Shown here one piece after another: positions 33,372 through 42,308 of a stretch of 64,000 nucleotides of DNA. The notes beneath the pieces are model-generated. The model saw only the letters and a list, made by a program, of their open reading frames with translations. It made no database searches and had not been told where the DNA came from. The position numbers were made by a program, and so were the translations under genes. The first letter of the stretch is position 1, and each line of letters begins with the position of its first letter. The stretch is from an uncultured Prevotellaceae bacterium (GTDB lineage Bacteria > Bacteroidota > Bacteroidia > Bacteroidales > Bacteroidaceae), in the NCBI GenBank assembly GCA_949299545.1, contig CASGAM010000041.1:1-64000 (forward strand), written 5' to 3'.

Positions 33372-35117
33372 GTGTTGCCGGTAAAAAGTTTTCTGGCCGT
33401 TCCGGTCATTGTAGCGACCTGTTTCCTGTCGTCCTGTCGTTCAGCTGCCCCACAAATGATGTCGGCCGAGGCCCAGCGCCGGTTTGACTATTATTACATG
33501 GAGGCCGTAAAGAAGAAGTTGGCTTCAGAACATGCCGAAGCTTTTGTCCTGTTTCAGCATTGCTTAGAGGCAGATCCGCATGCCGGAGAGGCGATGTATG
33601 AGTTGGGACTATATTATCTCGGTTTGCGCGAAGACTCCATCGGGGAAAGTTATCTTCGCGGGGCGGTGTTGTCCGAGCCGGACAATATTCATTATAAAGA
33701 GGCTTTGGCGTCCTATTACCTTCGCAAGCGGGATGCTGCGAAAGCTGTTCCCGTACTTGAAGACATGGCGCGTTGCAATCCTGCACGGACGGATGTGCTG
33801 AGTCAGCTGGTGTCGCTCTATATGGATGCCGGTGAGGAAATGAAGGCTATCAAATCGCTTGATGCCATAGAGACCATTGAAGGCAAAAACGTAGGCGTCA
33901 GCCTGGAGAAGTTCAAGCTCTACCGTGAACTGGGACGTGAAGAGGAAGCTTTTGCCGAACTCGATTCGTTGGCGGCGGAGAATCCCAATGACATGGCCTA
34001 CAAAGTGTTGGTCGGTGACCACTACCTTTTGGTGCAAAAACCGGAAAAGGCTTACGAAATCTATATGGAAGTGCAGCGGAAGGAACCCGACAACCAGGCG
34101 CTGAAACTGTCGCTGTTGGATTATTACCGGCAAATGGGGCAGGACTCGCTTTACAATGCGTTGCTCGACAGCCTGCTGTATGGTTCCCGTACGGATGAGC
34201 AGATACGGGTTATGTTAATGCGCAACTTCGTGTTGGAACAGGAGAATGCACATGCCGACAGCACGGTGGTGCTGGATGTGTTTGCCCGTGTGTTGGATAA
34301 CACGCCGGAAAGTGTCCCGATGCTGGCACTTTATGCCTCATATCTCAACATGAAAAAGATGGACCCGCAAGTGGTGGCTGATGTCATGGAGCGTATCTTG
34401 GCCATTGAGCCGGATAACCGAGCGGCACTGTTCAATCTGATGGAACATGCTTTTCGGATGAATGATTATGCAAAAGCCGTAGAGATATGCCGTAAGGGAA
34501 TCAACCACTATCCTGAGGAACTGCCGTTTTATTTCTATTTAGGTTTCTCCTCTTATCAGCTTGGGCTTAACGGTGAGGCGTTGGAGGCATTCCGGGTAGG
34601 TGTGGAACAGGCAACGCCTGAGACTGATCCGAGTCTTGTGTCGGACATGTATTCCATTATGGGTGACTTGCTTTATAAAGAGGGAAAGAAGGACGCGGCT
34701 TATGCGGCCTATGACTCGAGCCTTGTCTACAAGGCGGATAATATCATGTGTCTGAACAATTACGCTTATTTCCTGTCGCTTGACAACGAGCGCCTCGACG
34801 AGGCAGAGGAAATGAGCTATCGCGCCATCAAAGCCGAACCCGATAACAAAACCTATTTGGATACGTACGCATGGATTCTTTTCATGAAAGGCCGTTACGG
34901 TGAGGCTAAGATTTATATGGAGAAAGTGGTGAAGGATGCGTCTGACGACGACGAGGAAGTAACGGCGGGTGTCTTGGAACATGCTGGCGACATTTACGCC
35001 ATGTGCGGCGACCTGGAGCAGGCGCTGGCATATTGGCGCCGGGCACAGGCGAAGGGTGGTGACGTGACGCCGTTGTTATCAAAGAAAATAAAACTACAGA
35101 AATATATCAAGGAATGA
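33372..35117 (+). CDS. TPR-repeat lipoprotein
   Basis: About 580 residues with a lipoprotein signal ('LPVKSFLAVPVIVATCFLSSC', lipobox LSSC) followed by some 10-13 tetratricopeptide repeats of about 34 residues across the whole chain, for example 'AEAFVLFQHCLEADPHAGEAMYELG' and 'AVEICRKGINHYPEELPFYFYLG' (each cut short here). TPR proteins scaffold protein complexes; this one is probably outer-membrane attached on the periplasmic side. The GTG at 33372, 1 base after the dut stop, gives a clean signal peptide and was chosen. An in-frame ATG at 33336 would add 12 charged residues and overlap dut. Its end overlaps the DUF4292 gene by 4 bases. Confidence 0.85.
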   Translation: MLPVKSFLAVPVIVATCFLSSCRSAAPQMMSAEAQRRFDYYYMEAVKKKLASEHAEAFVLFQHCLEADPHAGEAMYELGLYYLGLREDSIGESYLRGAVLSEPDNIHYKEALASYYLRKRDAAKAVPVLEDMARCNPARTDVLSQLVSLYMDAGEEMKAIKSLDAIETIEGKNVGVSLEKFKLYRELGREEEAFAELDSLAAENPNDMAYKVLVGDHYLLVQKPEKAYEIYMEVQRKEPDNQALKLSLLDYYRQMGQDSLYNALLDSLLYGSRTDEQIRVMLMRNFVLEQENAHADSTVVLDVFARVLDNTPESVPMLALYASYLNMKKMDPQVVADVMERILAIEPDNRAALFNLMEHAFRMNDYAKAVEICRKGINHYPEELPFYFYLGFSSYQLGLNGEALEAFRVGVEQATPETDPSLVSDMYSIMGDLLYKEGKKDAAYAAYDSSLVYKADNIMCLNNYAYFLSLDNERLDEAEEMSYRAIKAEPDNKTYLDTYAWILFMKGRYGEAKIYMEKVVKDASDDDEEVTAGVLEHAGDIYAMCGDLEQALAYWRRAQAKGGDVTPLLSKKIKLQKYIKE

Positions 35118-35932
35118 AAAAGACAATCGTCTGTTGGAGCCTGCTGGCGGCCATGTGCCTGTTGGCCGGTTGCCGTTCTTCAAAACAGGCTGTCGAGGGG
35201 GGCGGTACCGGGACCGAATGGGCGGATAGCTTTACCGCGGCCGCATTGAAACAAGGAACAGTGAGCGCAAAGTTGAACCTGCAACTGTCGGACGGCAATA
35301 AAGGCGTTTCGGTAGGCGGCAGCTGTAATCTGAAACGTGACGAGGTGATACAACTTTCACTGGTGGCGATGGGTATCATGGAGGTGGGGCGTATTGAACT
35401 GACCCCACAATATATCATGATGGTGGACCGTATGGGGCGACAGTATGTGAGAGCCGGTTATGACGAACTGGTATGGCTGAGAGAGGCCGGTATTGATTTT
35501 TATACTTTTCAGGCGTTGTTTTGGAATGATCTGTTTGTGCCCGGAAATGGTGGCCGGTGGTCAGCTGACGAGTTTATGGTCAGCCGCAGAGATAATGAGG
35601 CTTTTGTCAGCACCGATTCCGGGCGTCTCGTGGAGGCAGCTTTCGTGGTTGATTTAGCGACGGGACTGATACGTAACACGCTGTTGCGAGCCAACAGTCG
35701 ACCGGACTTGCCTGCATTGGAGTGGAGTTACACGCATTTTGCGGAAGTGGGACAAAAGAGTTTCCCCGACAACATGCAACTGTCCGTCGCACACGACGGG
35801 AAGGCACTTCGTGCCGTCTTTTCGCTCAGTAATCTGAAGGCAGGTGACAAGGATATCCGTCTGACCGATGAACCCGGCGGGCGTTATAAGAAGGTAGAAG
35901 TAAAAGATATTTTAAATACTCTGATAAAATGA
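35114..35932 (+). CDS. DUF4292 lipoprotein
   Basis: The 272-residue protein has a lipoprotein signal (lipobox LAGC, Cys at about residue 20) and the beta-rich DUF4292 pattern: 'SAKLNLQLSDGNKGVSVGGS', 'VIQLSLVAMGIMEVGRIELTP' and 'MVDRMGRQYVRAGYDEL', resembling the LolA/LolB-type lipoprotein-binding fold. This conserved Bacteroidota gene sits between a TPR gene and envC. By fold a role in lipoprotein or envelope transport is possible but unproven. It overlaps its neighbours by 4 bases on each side (ATGA), so translation is probably coupled. Confidence 0.85.
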   Translation: MKKTIVCWSLLAAMCLLAGCRSSKQAVEGGGTGTEWADSFTAAALKQGTVSAKLNLQLSDGNKGVSVGGSCNLKRDEVIQLSLVAMGIMEVGRIELTPQYIMMVDRMGRQYVRAGYDELVWLREAGIDFYTFQALFWNDLFVPGNGGRWSADEFMVSRRDNEAFVSTDSGRLVEAAFVVDLATGLIRNTLLRANSRPDLPALEWSYTHFAEVGQKSFPDNMQLSVAHDGKALRAVFSLSNLKAGDKDIRLTDEPGGRYKKVEVKDILNTLIK

Positions 35933-37218
35933 AATTCTCTACGTTTGCTCTCTTTTGTTGGCTTGTAGCGGGCTGCATGACGTCGGTCGGAGCCCAAACG
36001 AACAAGAAAATAAAGGCTTTGGAGTCGCAGAAGAAAGAAATCCAAAAAGGATTGAAGCGGAAACAGACGGAACTGGCTTCGACCCGCAAGGACGTGGAGG
36101 AAAAGATGCGCGACATTTTGTTGTTGACCAATCGGATAGAAAACCGGCAGCGTTATATCGAGGAGATGGAACGCCAGATCGCCGCGGTGGAGGCGCGTAT
36201 CGCACGCCGGCAAGAGCAGATCGCAAAGAGCGAGCGTGAGTTGAAAGCCAAAAAGGAGGATTATGTCAGGGCGTTGCGCTTTGCACGTGCCAGCAAAACG
36301 GTCAGCAGTCCGCTGCTTTTCGTACTGTCGACACGTTCCGTGACACAAATGTACCGCCGTTCCCGCTATGCGCGCGAATATGCCAACTATGAGCGTTCGT
36401 TGGCAGAACAGATATTGGATAAGCAGGAACAGTTGTTGAAAGAAAAAAACGAGTTGCTGAAGGAAAAAGCGGAGAAACACCGGTTGGCGGCCGAGTGTGA
36501 GGTACAACGGGCCGCCTTGCAACAACAGCAGGAGGAAGAAGAACGCAACGTGGCGGGACTGCGGAAAAGACAGAAAGCATTGGCTGAGGAAGTGGAACGG
36601 CAGAAAAAGCAATTAGCGGCGTTGGACAAGAAGATAGACGAGCTTATCGAGTGGGAAATGGAGCAGGCACGGCTCAAGGCCGAACGTGAGGCTCGTCAGA
36701 AGGCAGAGCCCCAGCGCGGCAAGCAGACTGGGAAGTCGAAAACGGGGAAACCAGCGACTCAGCAGAAACCGGCCGGACAATGGCTTACGGCGCAAGACCG
36801 AGAGTTAGAGGGTAGTTTTGAGCGCAATAAAGGTCGCCTGCCCGTACCCATCACCGGGAGTTATATGGTTGGCAGTCGTTTTGGCACGTATAATGTGCCG
36901 GGACTGAAAAACGTACGGTTGGACAACAAAGGCACGAACTATATTGGCAAGCCCGGAGCGAAGGCAAGGGTGGTTTTCGATGGTGAGGTGTCGGCCATTT
37001 TCCAGTTTGGCGGTACGACCAACGTGCTGGTGCGTCATGGCAGTTATATCTCTGTTTACTGTAACCTTTCTTCAGTCATTGTCAGGAAAGGGCAGCACCT
37101 GAAGGCGCGTGACATTATCGGAACGGTGGATAATGACGGTGCCGACAACTGCGTCCTGCATTTTCAACTGCGTAAAGAAACAGCTAAACTCAACCCCGAA
37201 CAGTGGATAGGTCGGTGA
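35929..37218 (+). CDS. EnvC-like murein hydrolase activator (degenerate M23 domain)
   Basis: A 429-residue exported protein: signal peptide to about residue 22 (SVGAQ), a long coiled coil at about 25-245, a basic linker, and a C-terminal LytM/M23 domain at about 310-429. The zinc-binding pattern of active M23 peptidases is broken: the first His/Asp site reads 'LDNKGTNYIGKPG' and the HxH site reads 'VLHFQLR'. This matches EnvC-type proteins, which do not cut peptidoglycan but activate amidases at the division site. It is the last gene of the dut operon. A strong hairpin follows. Confidence 0.88.
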   Translation: MKFSTFALFCWLVAGCMTSVGAQTNKKIKALESQKKEIQKGLKRKQTELASTRKDVEEKMRDILLLTNRIENRQRYIEEMERQIAAVEARIARRQEQIAKSERELKAKKEDYVRALRFARASKTVSSPLLFVLSTRSVTQMYRRSRYAREYANYERSLAEQILDKQEQLLKEKNELLKEKAEKHRLAAECEVQRAALQQQQEEEERNVAGLRKRQKALAEEVERQKKQLAALDKKIDELIEWEMEQARLKAEREARQKAEPQRGKQTGKSKTGKPATQQKPAGQWLTAQDRELEGSFERNKGRLPVPITGSYMVGSRFGTYNVPGLKNVRLDNKGTNYIGKPGAKARVVFDGEVSAIFQFGGTTNVLVRHGSYISVYCNLSSVIVRKGQHLKARDIIGTVDNDGADNCVLHFQLRKETAKLNPEQWIGR

Positions 37219-37237
37219 GCTAACGGTTAATAAAAAC

Positions 37238-37270
37238 GCGCGGGGGCTGCCTTTCGGCCAGCCCCCGCGC
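37238..37270. terminator. Bidirectional terminator between envC and the convergent metallopeptidase-like gene
   Basis: Very GC-rich arms GCGCGGGGGCTG and CAGCCCCCGCGC form a hairpin. The minus-strand side is followed by GTTTTTA (strong), the plus side only by TTGTTTG (weaker). Confidence 0.85.
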
Positions 37271-37292
37271 TTGTTTGAGATTTTATTCCCTG

Positions 37293-40200
37293 TTATCTTA
37301 TATTTATTTTCTTTGACATGAGACATTTACCGTCTGCATCCTGCAACTGCACGAGGTAAAGTCCTGACGGCAGTGTAAGGTTGACTGCGGATGTCCCGGC
37401 CGGGCAGCTCTTGACACAAATACCTGCCGGAGAGATGACGCGTACGCAGGCAACTGCCGCGGATGGTCCTATCTGTAGCGTGTTGCCTGCGATGGTGACG
37501 GCAGGCAGCATGTCTTCGACAGTGGTGATGACCGTTGTTTCGTCGGGCAGGTTGGCGCTGCCATAGCGGTTCGTGTTACCGAATTTCACCTGATACGGCC
37601 ATTGTTCATCGTTGGCATCGTTGTCATCCCACACTTGCCTCCAATAAGTCTTGGCGCCTCCGCTTACTACGAAATACAGCCGTTTACAGTTGGCCGGGCA
37701 GTCGAAACGGATGGTATCTTTGGGGTTACGGTAGGTGGATTTTCCCATATCGCCATATATGCGACTGCCGTCTTTGAGTTGGGCCACAAAACCGTATCGC
37801 CATTCAGCATAAGTAGGATTCTTGACACGGTAGCCATCGGCTCTGTTAAGTCCCTCGAAACAGGCCGTAACGGTTTTAGCTGTAGAGGGCACGTTCAGTT
37901 TGATGATGTTATGCCCTGTGTTTTCGGGCGTTACCGCCGCGTTAATGCGCCAGTAGTTGTCGCTGTTTCTGGTCATGGCCGGTTGGGGGCGTGCATCGAT
38001 CTTTGCGGCGCCGTAACTTTCCAGTGCCGGTATGTCCCATGTGGCAAAGCGTGCGGCGCAGTCGTACATTTCGTCGTTGAACTCACTGTCGGTGATGCCT
38101 GTCAGACGCATGTAGGCTTCGATGGCGTCTTCGGGATTACGGCTTTCGTTCCAAAGACGTCCGATGAAGTCGATGCCGTGCTTATAACACCAGTAGTCCT
38201 GTACGAAATAGTTGTTGTAGCGCGGAGATTCGTGGAGAATATGTTTATGTACGTTTTGCAGGTAACCGTCGAACCATTCGTTGCTAAACTGGTCGGCGGG
38301 CATGATTTTGTATGCCTGCCACTGCGCGCATTGTTCCCAGAAAGCACATCCGAGTCCGTTCCCGGGGGCGTACATCCATCCGTTCTGGTCGCCGTTGTCG
38401 CAATGCACCTGGTACTGGAAACAGTGTCCTATCTCGTGGTACAGCGTCTGCCAGTTGCGTGACGGTGCTGCCCATGGCGTGAGTGTGAGTAGGCCGATCA
38501 GGTTGTCGACGCCTGATCCGGAGGCTTCCCATGCCGTTGCATCGTAACGGAGCCGTATGACCATTTTATAGGTATCTGTCTTTGAATGTCCGGGTTTGAT
38601 GAATTTCAGCGAGTCTGTATAGAACTTGAACGCTTTTTCCGCATTGTTCAGCACTTCGTCCACGTCAATCGTATAATTGCCACATGTGAAGACTTCCGGA
38701 TTGTCGCCATAGCCTTTTTCCCAGAACAGTATCCAGTTCTTTGATTGCCTTGTGCGGCCGATGTAATAGTTGTTGTCCGGGTCATTGATGTCGCCCATGG
38801 ACCATTGTGCGGTGTAGATTTTTTTATCGACATTCGCAGTGGCTTGTTGCAGGGCGACCGTTGCCGCCTCGATTTGCTCATCGGTGAGTTGCAGGTCATC
38901 GTAGGCTTCTTGTGCGGCCAGGATGGCGCTTTCCATGGTCGTGTTTTTCTCTTCGTCGTCTTTGTACCAACTTTTCACTTTCGTGGCGTAGTCTATCGTT
39001 TCGGCCAAGGTCTGATATGCAGCGGCAGACGTCTCGATTAAGGCAACCGATTCGTCAAGTCCCGTTTTTGCTGTTTTTAGCGAGCCCTCGTCCAGCGGCC
39101 GGGCAGCGATGGCAGCTTCAGCAGTTCCGATGGCTTCATCGACTGTTTGTCGGACTGCGGCCTGTATGTGCTTGACAAGCAAATTGGTACGGATATGGGA
39201 GATGTAGTTCTCTAAATATCCGGCATAATCTTCCGGGGAGTTTTCCCCTAAATATGCCAGGGTGAAGTTGTCTACGCAAATCCAGTTGCCGGTAGCGTTT
39301 TCGGCCTTGAAGCCGATGGTTACTTGCCGGTCGACGACCGTGAAATCTAATTCCTTTGCTTTTTTCATGGTGTCGGCAGGTACGTTGTAGAGTCCTGCAA
39401 ACAGGCAGGCACCTGTCTGTTTCTGACCTTTGTTTACCGTACTGTTGTTCCCGCTTTGCTGGATATTGCCGACTGCTGCGCATAGCCTGTACTTGCCGTC
39501 GGGGATGTTTTTCAATGTCTGTGAGATGCCGGCGTCCGGTACACTGGAACCAATCTCGACCCAACGCTCAAGGTAAGTGGAACCCGATTTACCCGGGAAA
39601 ACGGAGTTGGTCTGGGTAAACAGACCGTTGTTTTCCCATCCGGTTGTGCCGTTTTCAAAGTTGGGGTTTGTGATGAAACTTGTTACGTCAAGCGGATTGT
39701 CGGCTGAAGCGTTCCTGTACAGGTATGTCTGTGTCGCTTCGGTTAGCTGTTGCGTGACGGAGAGAATGTCGGATGGTAGTGCGTATTCGTCATCGAAGAC
39801 GTTTTTTGCCGCGTCAATGGCTTGTTTCAGTTCTGCAGCATAAACACCGCCGCCTTCGCCATAGGCGCTGTTGGCATCGTCAATGGCTTCAGACAGATTG
39901 TCTTTCCCTATGTTGTCGCAAAACAGTTTCACATAGTCCACCAAAACTTTTGCCTGGTTGGCCGAGCCTGTGTTTTCGATAGCTGCAAACCCGATGCGTA
40001 TCTTTCCGGATGTTTTTGCTGATAGAGTGAATGTGATGGTGTCGGTCAGCCATGTCTCTATAGGGTATGATGCCACGGCAGATGTTTTTCCTGTTCCATT
40101 GTCGGGTTCCCATGCCAACAGACTGTTGCCCGCGGTAGCAGTTCCAGCGTTGTAATAGGCGGCGCACAAGCGGTATGTGCCGGCAGGGAGTGTGACGGCC

Positions 40201-40538
40201 TGTGAATAGGCAAGTTGCATTCCCCAACCGGTGGTAAGTCCCAGTGCGCCGCCGTCGGAACCGTTATATCCGGCTGTCGGAAGCGGAGAACTGTTATTGA
40301 ACGTCAGTTCTCCGTTGTAAGCGAATGTACCGGCAATGGTGTAGGTCGATGTCGTTTCGTTTGTCCATCCGTAGACTTCGTTGATTATATCGCCTGCGAT
40401 GTTGCCCCGCAGGTTCTCTTCATAGTTGACTTGCAGGTCGAATCCGTTATTCTCCAGAAAGTAGGATGAAATGTCTTCTTGTGCCATGCTTTGTAATCCT
40501 GTCAGAAGACATAGCGAGAACAATAAACTGTTTTTCAT
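37293..40538 (-). CDS. Large secreted HExxH (M60/gluzincin-like) protein with FIVAR-like and T9SS-like domains
   Basis: A 1081-residue product with signal peptide (MKNSLLFSLCLLTGLQSMAQ). Two jelly-roll, carbohydrate-binding-like regions occur ('YGWTNETTSTY', 'NPNFENGTTGWENNG'), with two helical FIVAR-like segments ('ELKQAIDAAKNVFDDEY', 'AILAAQEAYDDLQLTDEQI'). A metalloprotease-like motif 'LYHEIGHCFQYQV' lies near residue 700, with 'CAFWEQCAQWQAY' about 30 residues later as a possible third zinc ligand. The last 70 residues ('VRVISPAGICVKSC...SGLYLVQLQDADGKCLMSKKINIR') look like a type A T9SS sorting domain. M60-like enzymes act on mucin glycoproteins, so a host-glycoprotein target is plausible but inferred. 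The frame is open to 40568; the Met at 40538 starts the signal peptide. Confidence 0.78.
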   Translation of the reverse strand: MKNSLLFSLCLLTGLQSMAQEDISSYFLENNGFDLQVNYEENLRGNIAGDIINEVYGWTNETTSTYTIAGTFAYNGELTFNNSSPLPTAGYNGSDGGALGLTTGWGMQLAYSQAVTLPAGTYRLCAAYYNAGTATAGNSLLAWEPDNGTGKTSAVASYPIETWLTDTITFTLSAKTSGKIRIGFAAIENTGSANQAKVLVDYVKLFCDNIGKDNLSEAIDDANSAYGEGGGVYAAELKQAIDAAKNVFDDEYALPSDILSVTQQLTEATQTYLYRNASADNPLDVTSFITNPNFENGTTGWENNGLFTQTNSVFPGKSGSTYLERWVEIGSSVPDAGISQTLKNIPDGKYRLCAAVGNIQQSGNNSTVNKGQKQTGACLFAGLYNVPADTMKKAKELDFTVVDRQVTIGFKAENATGNWICVDNFTLAYLGENSPEDYAGYLENYISHIRTNLLVKHIQAAVRQTVDEAIGTAEAAIAARPLDEGSLKTAKTGLDESVALIETSAAAYQTLAETIDYATKVKSWYKDDEEKNTTMESAILAAQEAYDDLQLTDEQIEAATVALQQATANVDKKIYTAQWSMGDINDPDNNYYIGRTRQSKNWILFWEKGYGDNPEVFTCGNYTIDVDEVLNNAEKAFKFYTDSLKFIKPGHSKTDTYKMVIRLRYDATAWEASGSGVDNLIGLLTLTPWAAPSRNWQTLYHEIGHCFQYQVHCDNGDQNGWMYAPGNGLGCAFWEQCAQWQAYKIMPADQFSNEWFDGYLQNVHKHILHESPRYNNYFVQDYWCYKHGIDFIGRLWNESRNPEDAIEAYMRLTGITDSEFNDEMYDCAARFATWDIPALESYGAAKIDARPQPAMTRNSDNYWRINAAVTPENTGHNIIKLNVPSTAKTVTACFEGLNRADGYRVKNPTYAEWRYGFVAQLKDGSRIYGDMGKSTYRNPKDTIRFDCPANCKRLYFVVSGGAKTYWRQVWDDNDANDEQWPYQVKFGNTNRYGSANLPDETTVITTVEDMLPAVTIAGNTLQIGPSAAVACVRVISPAGICVKSCPAGTSAVNLTLPSGLYLVQLQDADGKCLMSKKINIR

Positions 40539-40565
40539 ATAAAATGGATGTAAGGTTAGTTGCAG

Positions 40566-40598
40566 CAAAGGTACAGTTTTTTTTGGGGAATGTACAAA
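40566..40598 (-). promoter_or_regulatory. Promoter of the HExxH protein gene
   Basis: Minus-strand TTTG (40595-40598), 21 bases, TACCTTTG (40566-40573). The start site would be near 40560, about 22 bases before the chosen ATG, which supports starting at 40538. Confidence 0.7.
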
Positions 40599-40639
40599 AA
40601 AATGAGGAGGATAGCAAGCAACGACCGCCTGTCGATATT

Positions 40640-41989
40640 CTATTCGTCTTTAAGATAACGTTTAGGTAAGTTGATGTTGAGCAACAACCAACCGACAAGG
40701 CCGGCCATGACTGAACCGCAAAGGATACCTATTTTTGCATCGTTGAGGAGACAGTTCCCATCGCCTATGTTATAATAGGAAAGGTCGGCGATGAACATGG
40801 ATACCGTGAAGCCGATGCCTGTCAGCATACAGACGCTGGCGAAACTCTTCCAATTACAGTTTTCGGGAAGTTGTACCAATCCCAGTCTGACGGCAATCCA
40901 TGAGAAAGAGAATACACCGATGAATTTTCCGATAAACAGTCCTAAAAAGATGGATAGCCCGACTCCGCTGAGGAGGCTTTCGATTCCGAAACCTTGTAAA
41001 TCAATGCCGGCATTAGCAAATGCAAAAATAGGAATGACAAAATAGTTGATGGGGTTTTGCAGCGTGTCTTCCATGTCTTGCAACGGACTGATGGTGCGGT
41101 CGGAGGCATGCTCTATGTTTTTAAGCAATGTGATTTGGTCGTTTGAAAGAATGGTTGTGCCTTTAGCGTTTGTTGTCGCTTCGTTAACCGGGAAACGGTT
41201 GATTTTGTTCTGAATATGTTTCACAAAATGCAGGGCGCTTACTCCGGGGCGGGCAGGGATGAAAAATGCGACAATGACTCCGGCGATGGTGGCGTGTATG
41301 CCTGAGTTCAGCAGGAAATACCACACGAAGATACCCACGGTGATGTAATACATCTTGGATTTCACTTGGCGGTAGTTTGCGATGGCCAGCAAACTCACGA
41401 GCAAAAAAGCGAAAAACAAGGATTCCCAATGGATGCTGGAAGAGTAACAGAGGGCAATGACCAAAATGCCTCCCAAATCATCGGCAACAGCCAACGTGGC
41501 CAAAAAGACTTTCAGGCCGATGGGGACACGCTTGCCGAAGATGGATAACACTCCTAAAGAAAAGGCAATGTCAGTCGCCATAGGGATGGCTGCTCCACGG
41601 AGCAAGGTTGGGTCTACAGGTGTGGTAAGGAAAAATATCAGCACGGGTATGGCCATTCCGCCGCATGCACCGATGATGGGAAGCAAGGCTTTTTTCAGAG
41701 TTGAAAGTTCGCCCACGAGTATTTCTCGCTTAATTTCTAAGCCGACGGAAAAGAAAAACAGTGCCATGAGAAAATCATTGATAAAATCCATCAAACTCAG
41801 GCTAGTGTTGCCATGACTGAACAAGTTGAATTCTCCGATAGAGAAACTGACCGGTTTTTCCCATAAAGAACGGTAGACGTCTCCCCAGGCAGAATTGGCA
41901 ACAATGATGGCAAGAATTGTTACAACAATCAAGATGAGGCTTGAGTTTACATATTTCTTGAACATGCTTAAAAATATATAGTTTCTCAT
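40640..41989 (-). CDS. nhaA: Na+/H+ antiporter NhaA
   Basis: A 449-residue inner-membrane protein with about 12 hydrophobic helices that exchanges Na+ for H+. Family landmarks are present: 'DFINDFLMALFFFSVGLEIKRE', 'AAIPMATDIAFSLGVLSIFG', the ion-binding Asp pair in 'FLATLAVADDLGGILVIAL', and 'MLTGIGFTVSMFIADLSY' near the C-terminus. A polar insertion of about 30 residues ('NRFPVNEATTNAKGTTI') follows the middle helices. The Met at 41989 is about 20 bases from the predicted transcription start; 41965 (MFKKYVNSS) is the alternative. Further upstream codons would lie in or before the promoter. Confidence 0.93.
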   Translation of the reverse strand: MRNYIFLSMFKKYVNSSLILIVVTILAIIVANSAWGDVYRSLWEKPVSFSIGEFNLFSHGNTSLSLMDFINDFLMALFFFSVGLEIKREILVGELSTLKKALLPIIGACGGMAIPVLIFFLTTPVDPTLLRGAAIPMATDIAFSLGVLSIFGKRVPIGLKVFLATLAVADDLGGILVIALCYSSSIHWESLFFAFLLVSLLAIANYRQVKSKMYYITVGIFVWYFLLNSGIHATIAGVIVAFFIPARPGVSALHFVKHIQNKINRFPVNEATTNAKGTTILSNDQITLLKNIEHASDRTISPLQDMEDTLQNPINYFVIPIFAFANAGIDLQGFGIESLLSGVGLSIFLGLFIGKFIGVFSFSWIAVRLGLVQLPENCNWKSFASVCMLTGIGFTVSMFIADLSYYNIGDGNCLLNDAKIGILCGSVMAGLVGWLLLNINLPKRYLKDE

Positions 41990-42015
41990 ATGGCAGATCT
42001 TTGGTTCGTTTTTTG

Positions 42016-42047
42016 CAAATATAATGAAAGACGTGTGCAGAGACAAA
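42016..42047 (-). promoter_or_regulatory. Promoter of nhaA
   Basis: Minus-strand TTTG (42044-42047), 20 bases, TATATTTG (42016-42023), an excellent match to the Bacteroidota form. Confidence 0.8.
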
Positions 42048-42236
42048 TGAAATCTCATTTTTCTGTTTGGATTTTTCGAACCATTCTCATATTAATAATA
42101 AACTTAAAGACTGAAGGTTTTGACAAATGAAAATGCAGTTTTTTTAATTGAATTAATTTGGCCGTGCTATTTATTGATCAAACGTACAGGATTATTATTG
42201 TTCCCATGAATCCGATGAGGATTTTCATTACGAATG

Positions 42237-42267
42237 TTTGTCATTTGTTTTTTTTATCTTATCTTTG
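42237..42267 (+). promoter_or_regulatory. Promoter of glmM
   Basis: TTTG (42237-42240), 19 bases, TATCTTTG (42260-42267), about 42 bases before the glmM ATG. It is divergent from the nhaA promoter. Confidence 0.8.
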
Positions 42268-42308
42268 CTTTATACATCGTATTTTTAATAAACATTATAT
42301 AAGGCTAT

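Noticed and set aside
35929..37218. EnvC-like protein considered as an active M23 endopeptidase
   Set aside because: The zinc-binding His/Asp and HxH residues are not present, which fits an activator and not a peptidase.
37602..38462. A 286-codon plus-strand frame opposite the HExxH protein
   Set aside because: The minus strand codes for a recognisable secreted protein through this stretch; the plus frame shows no protein-like pattern.
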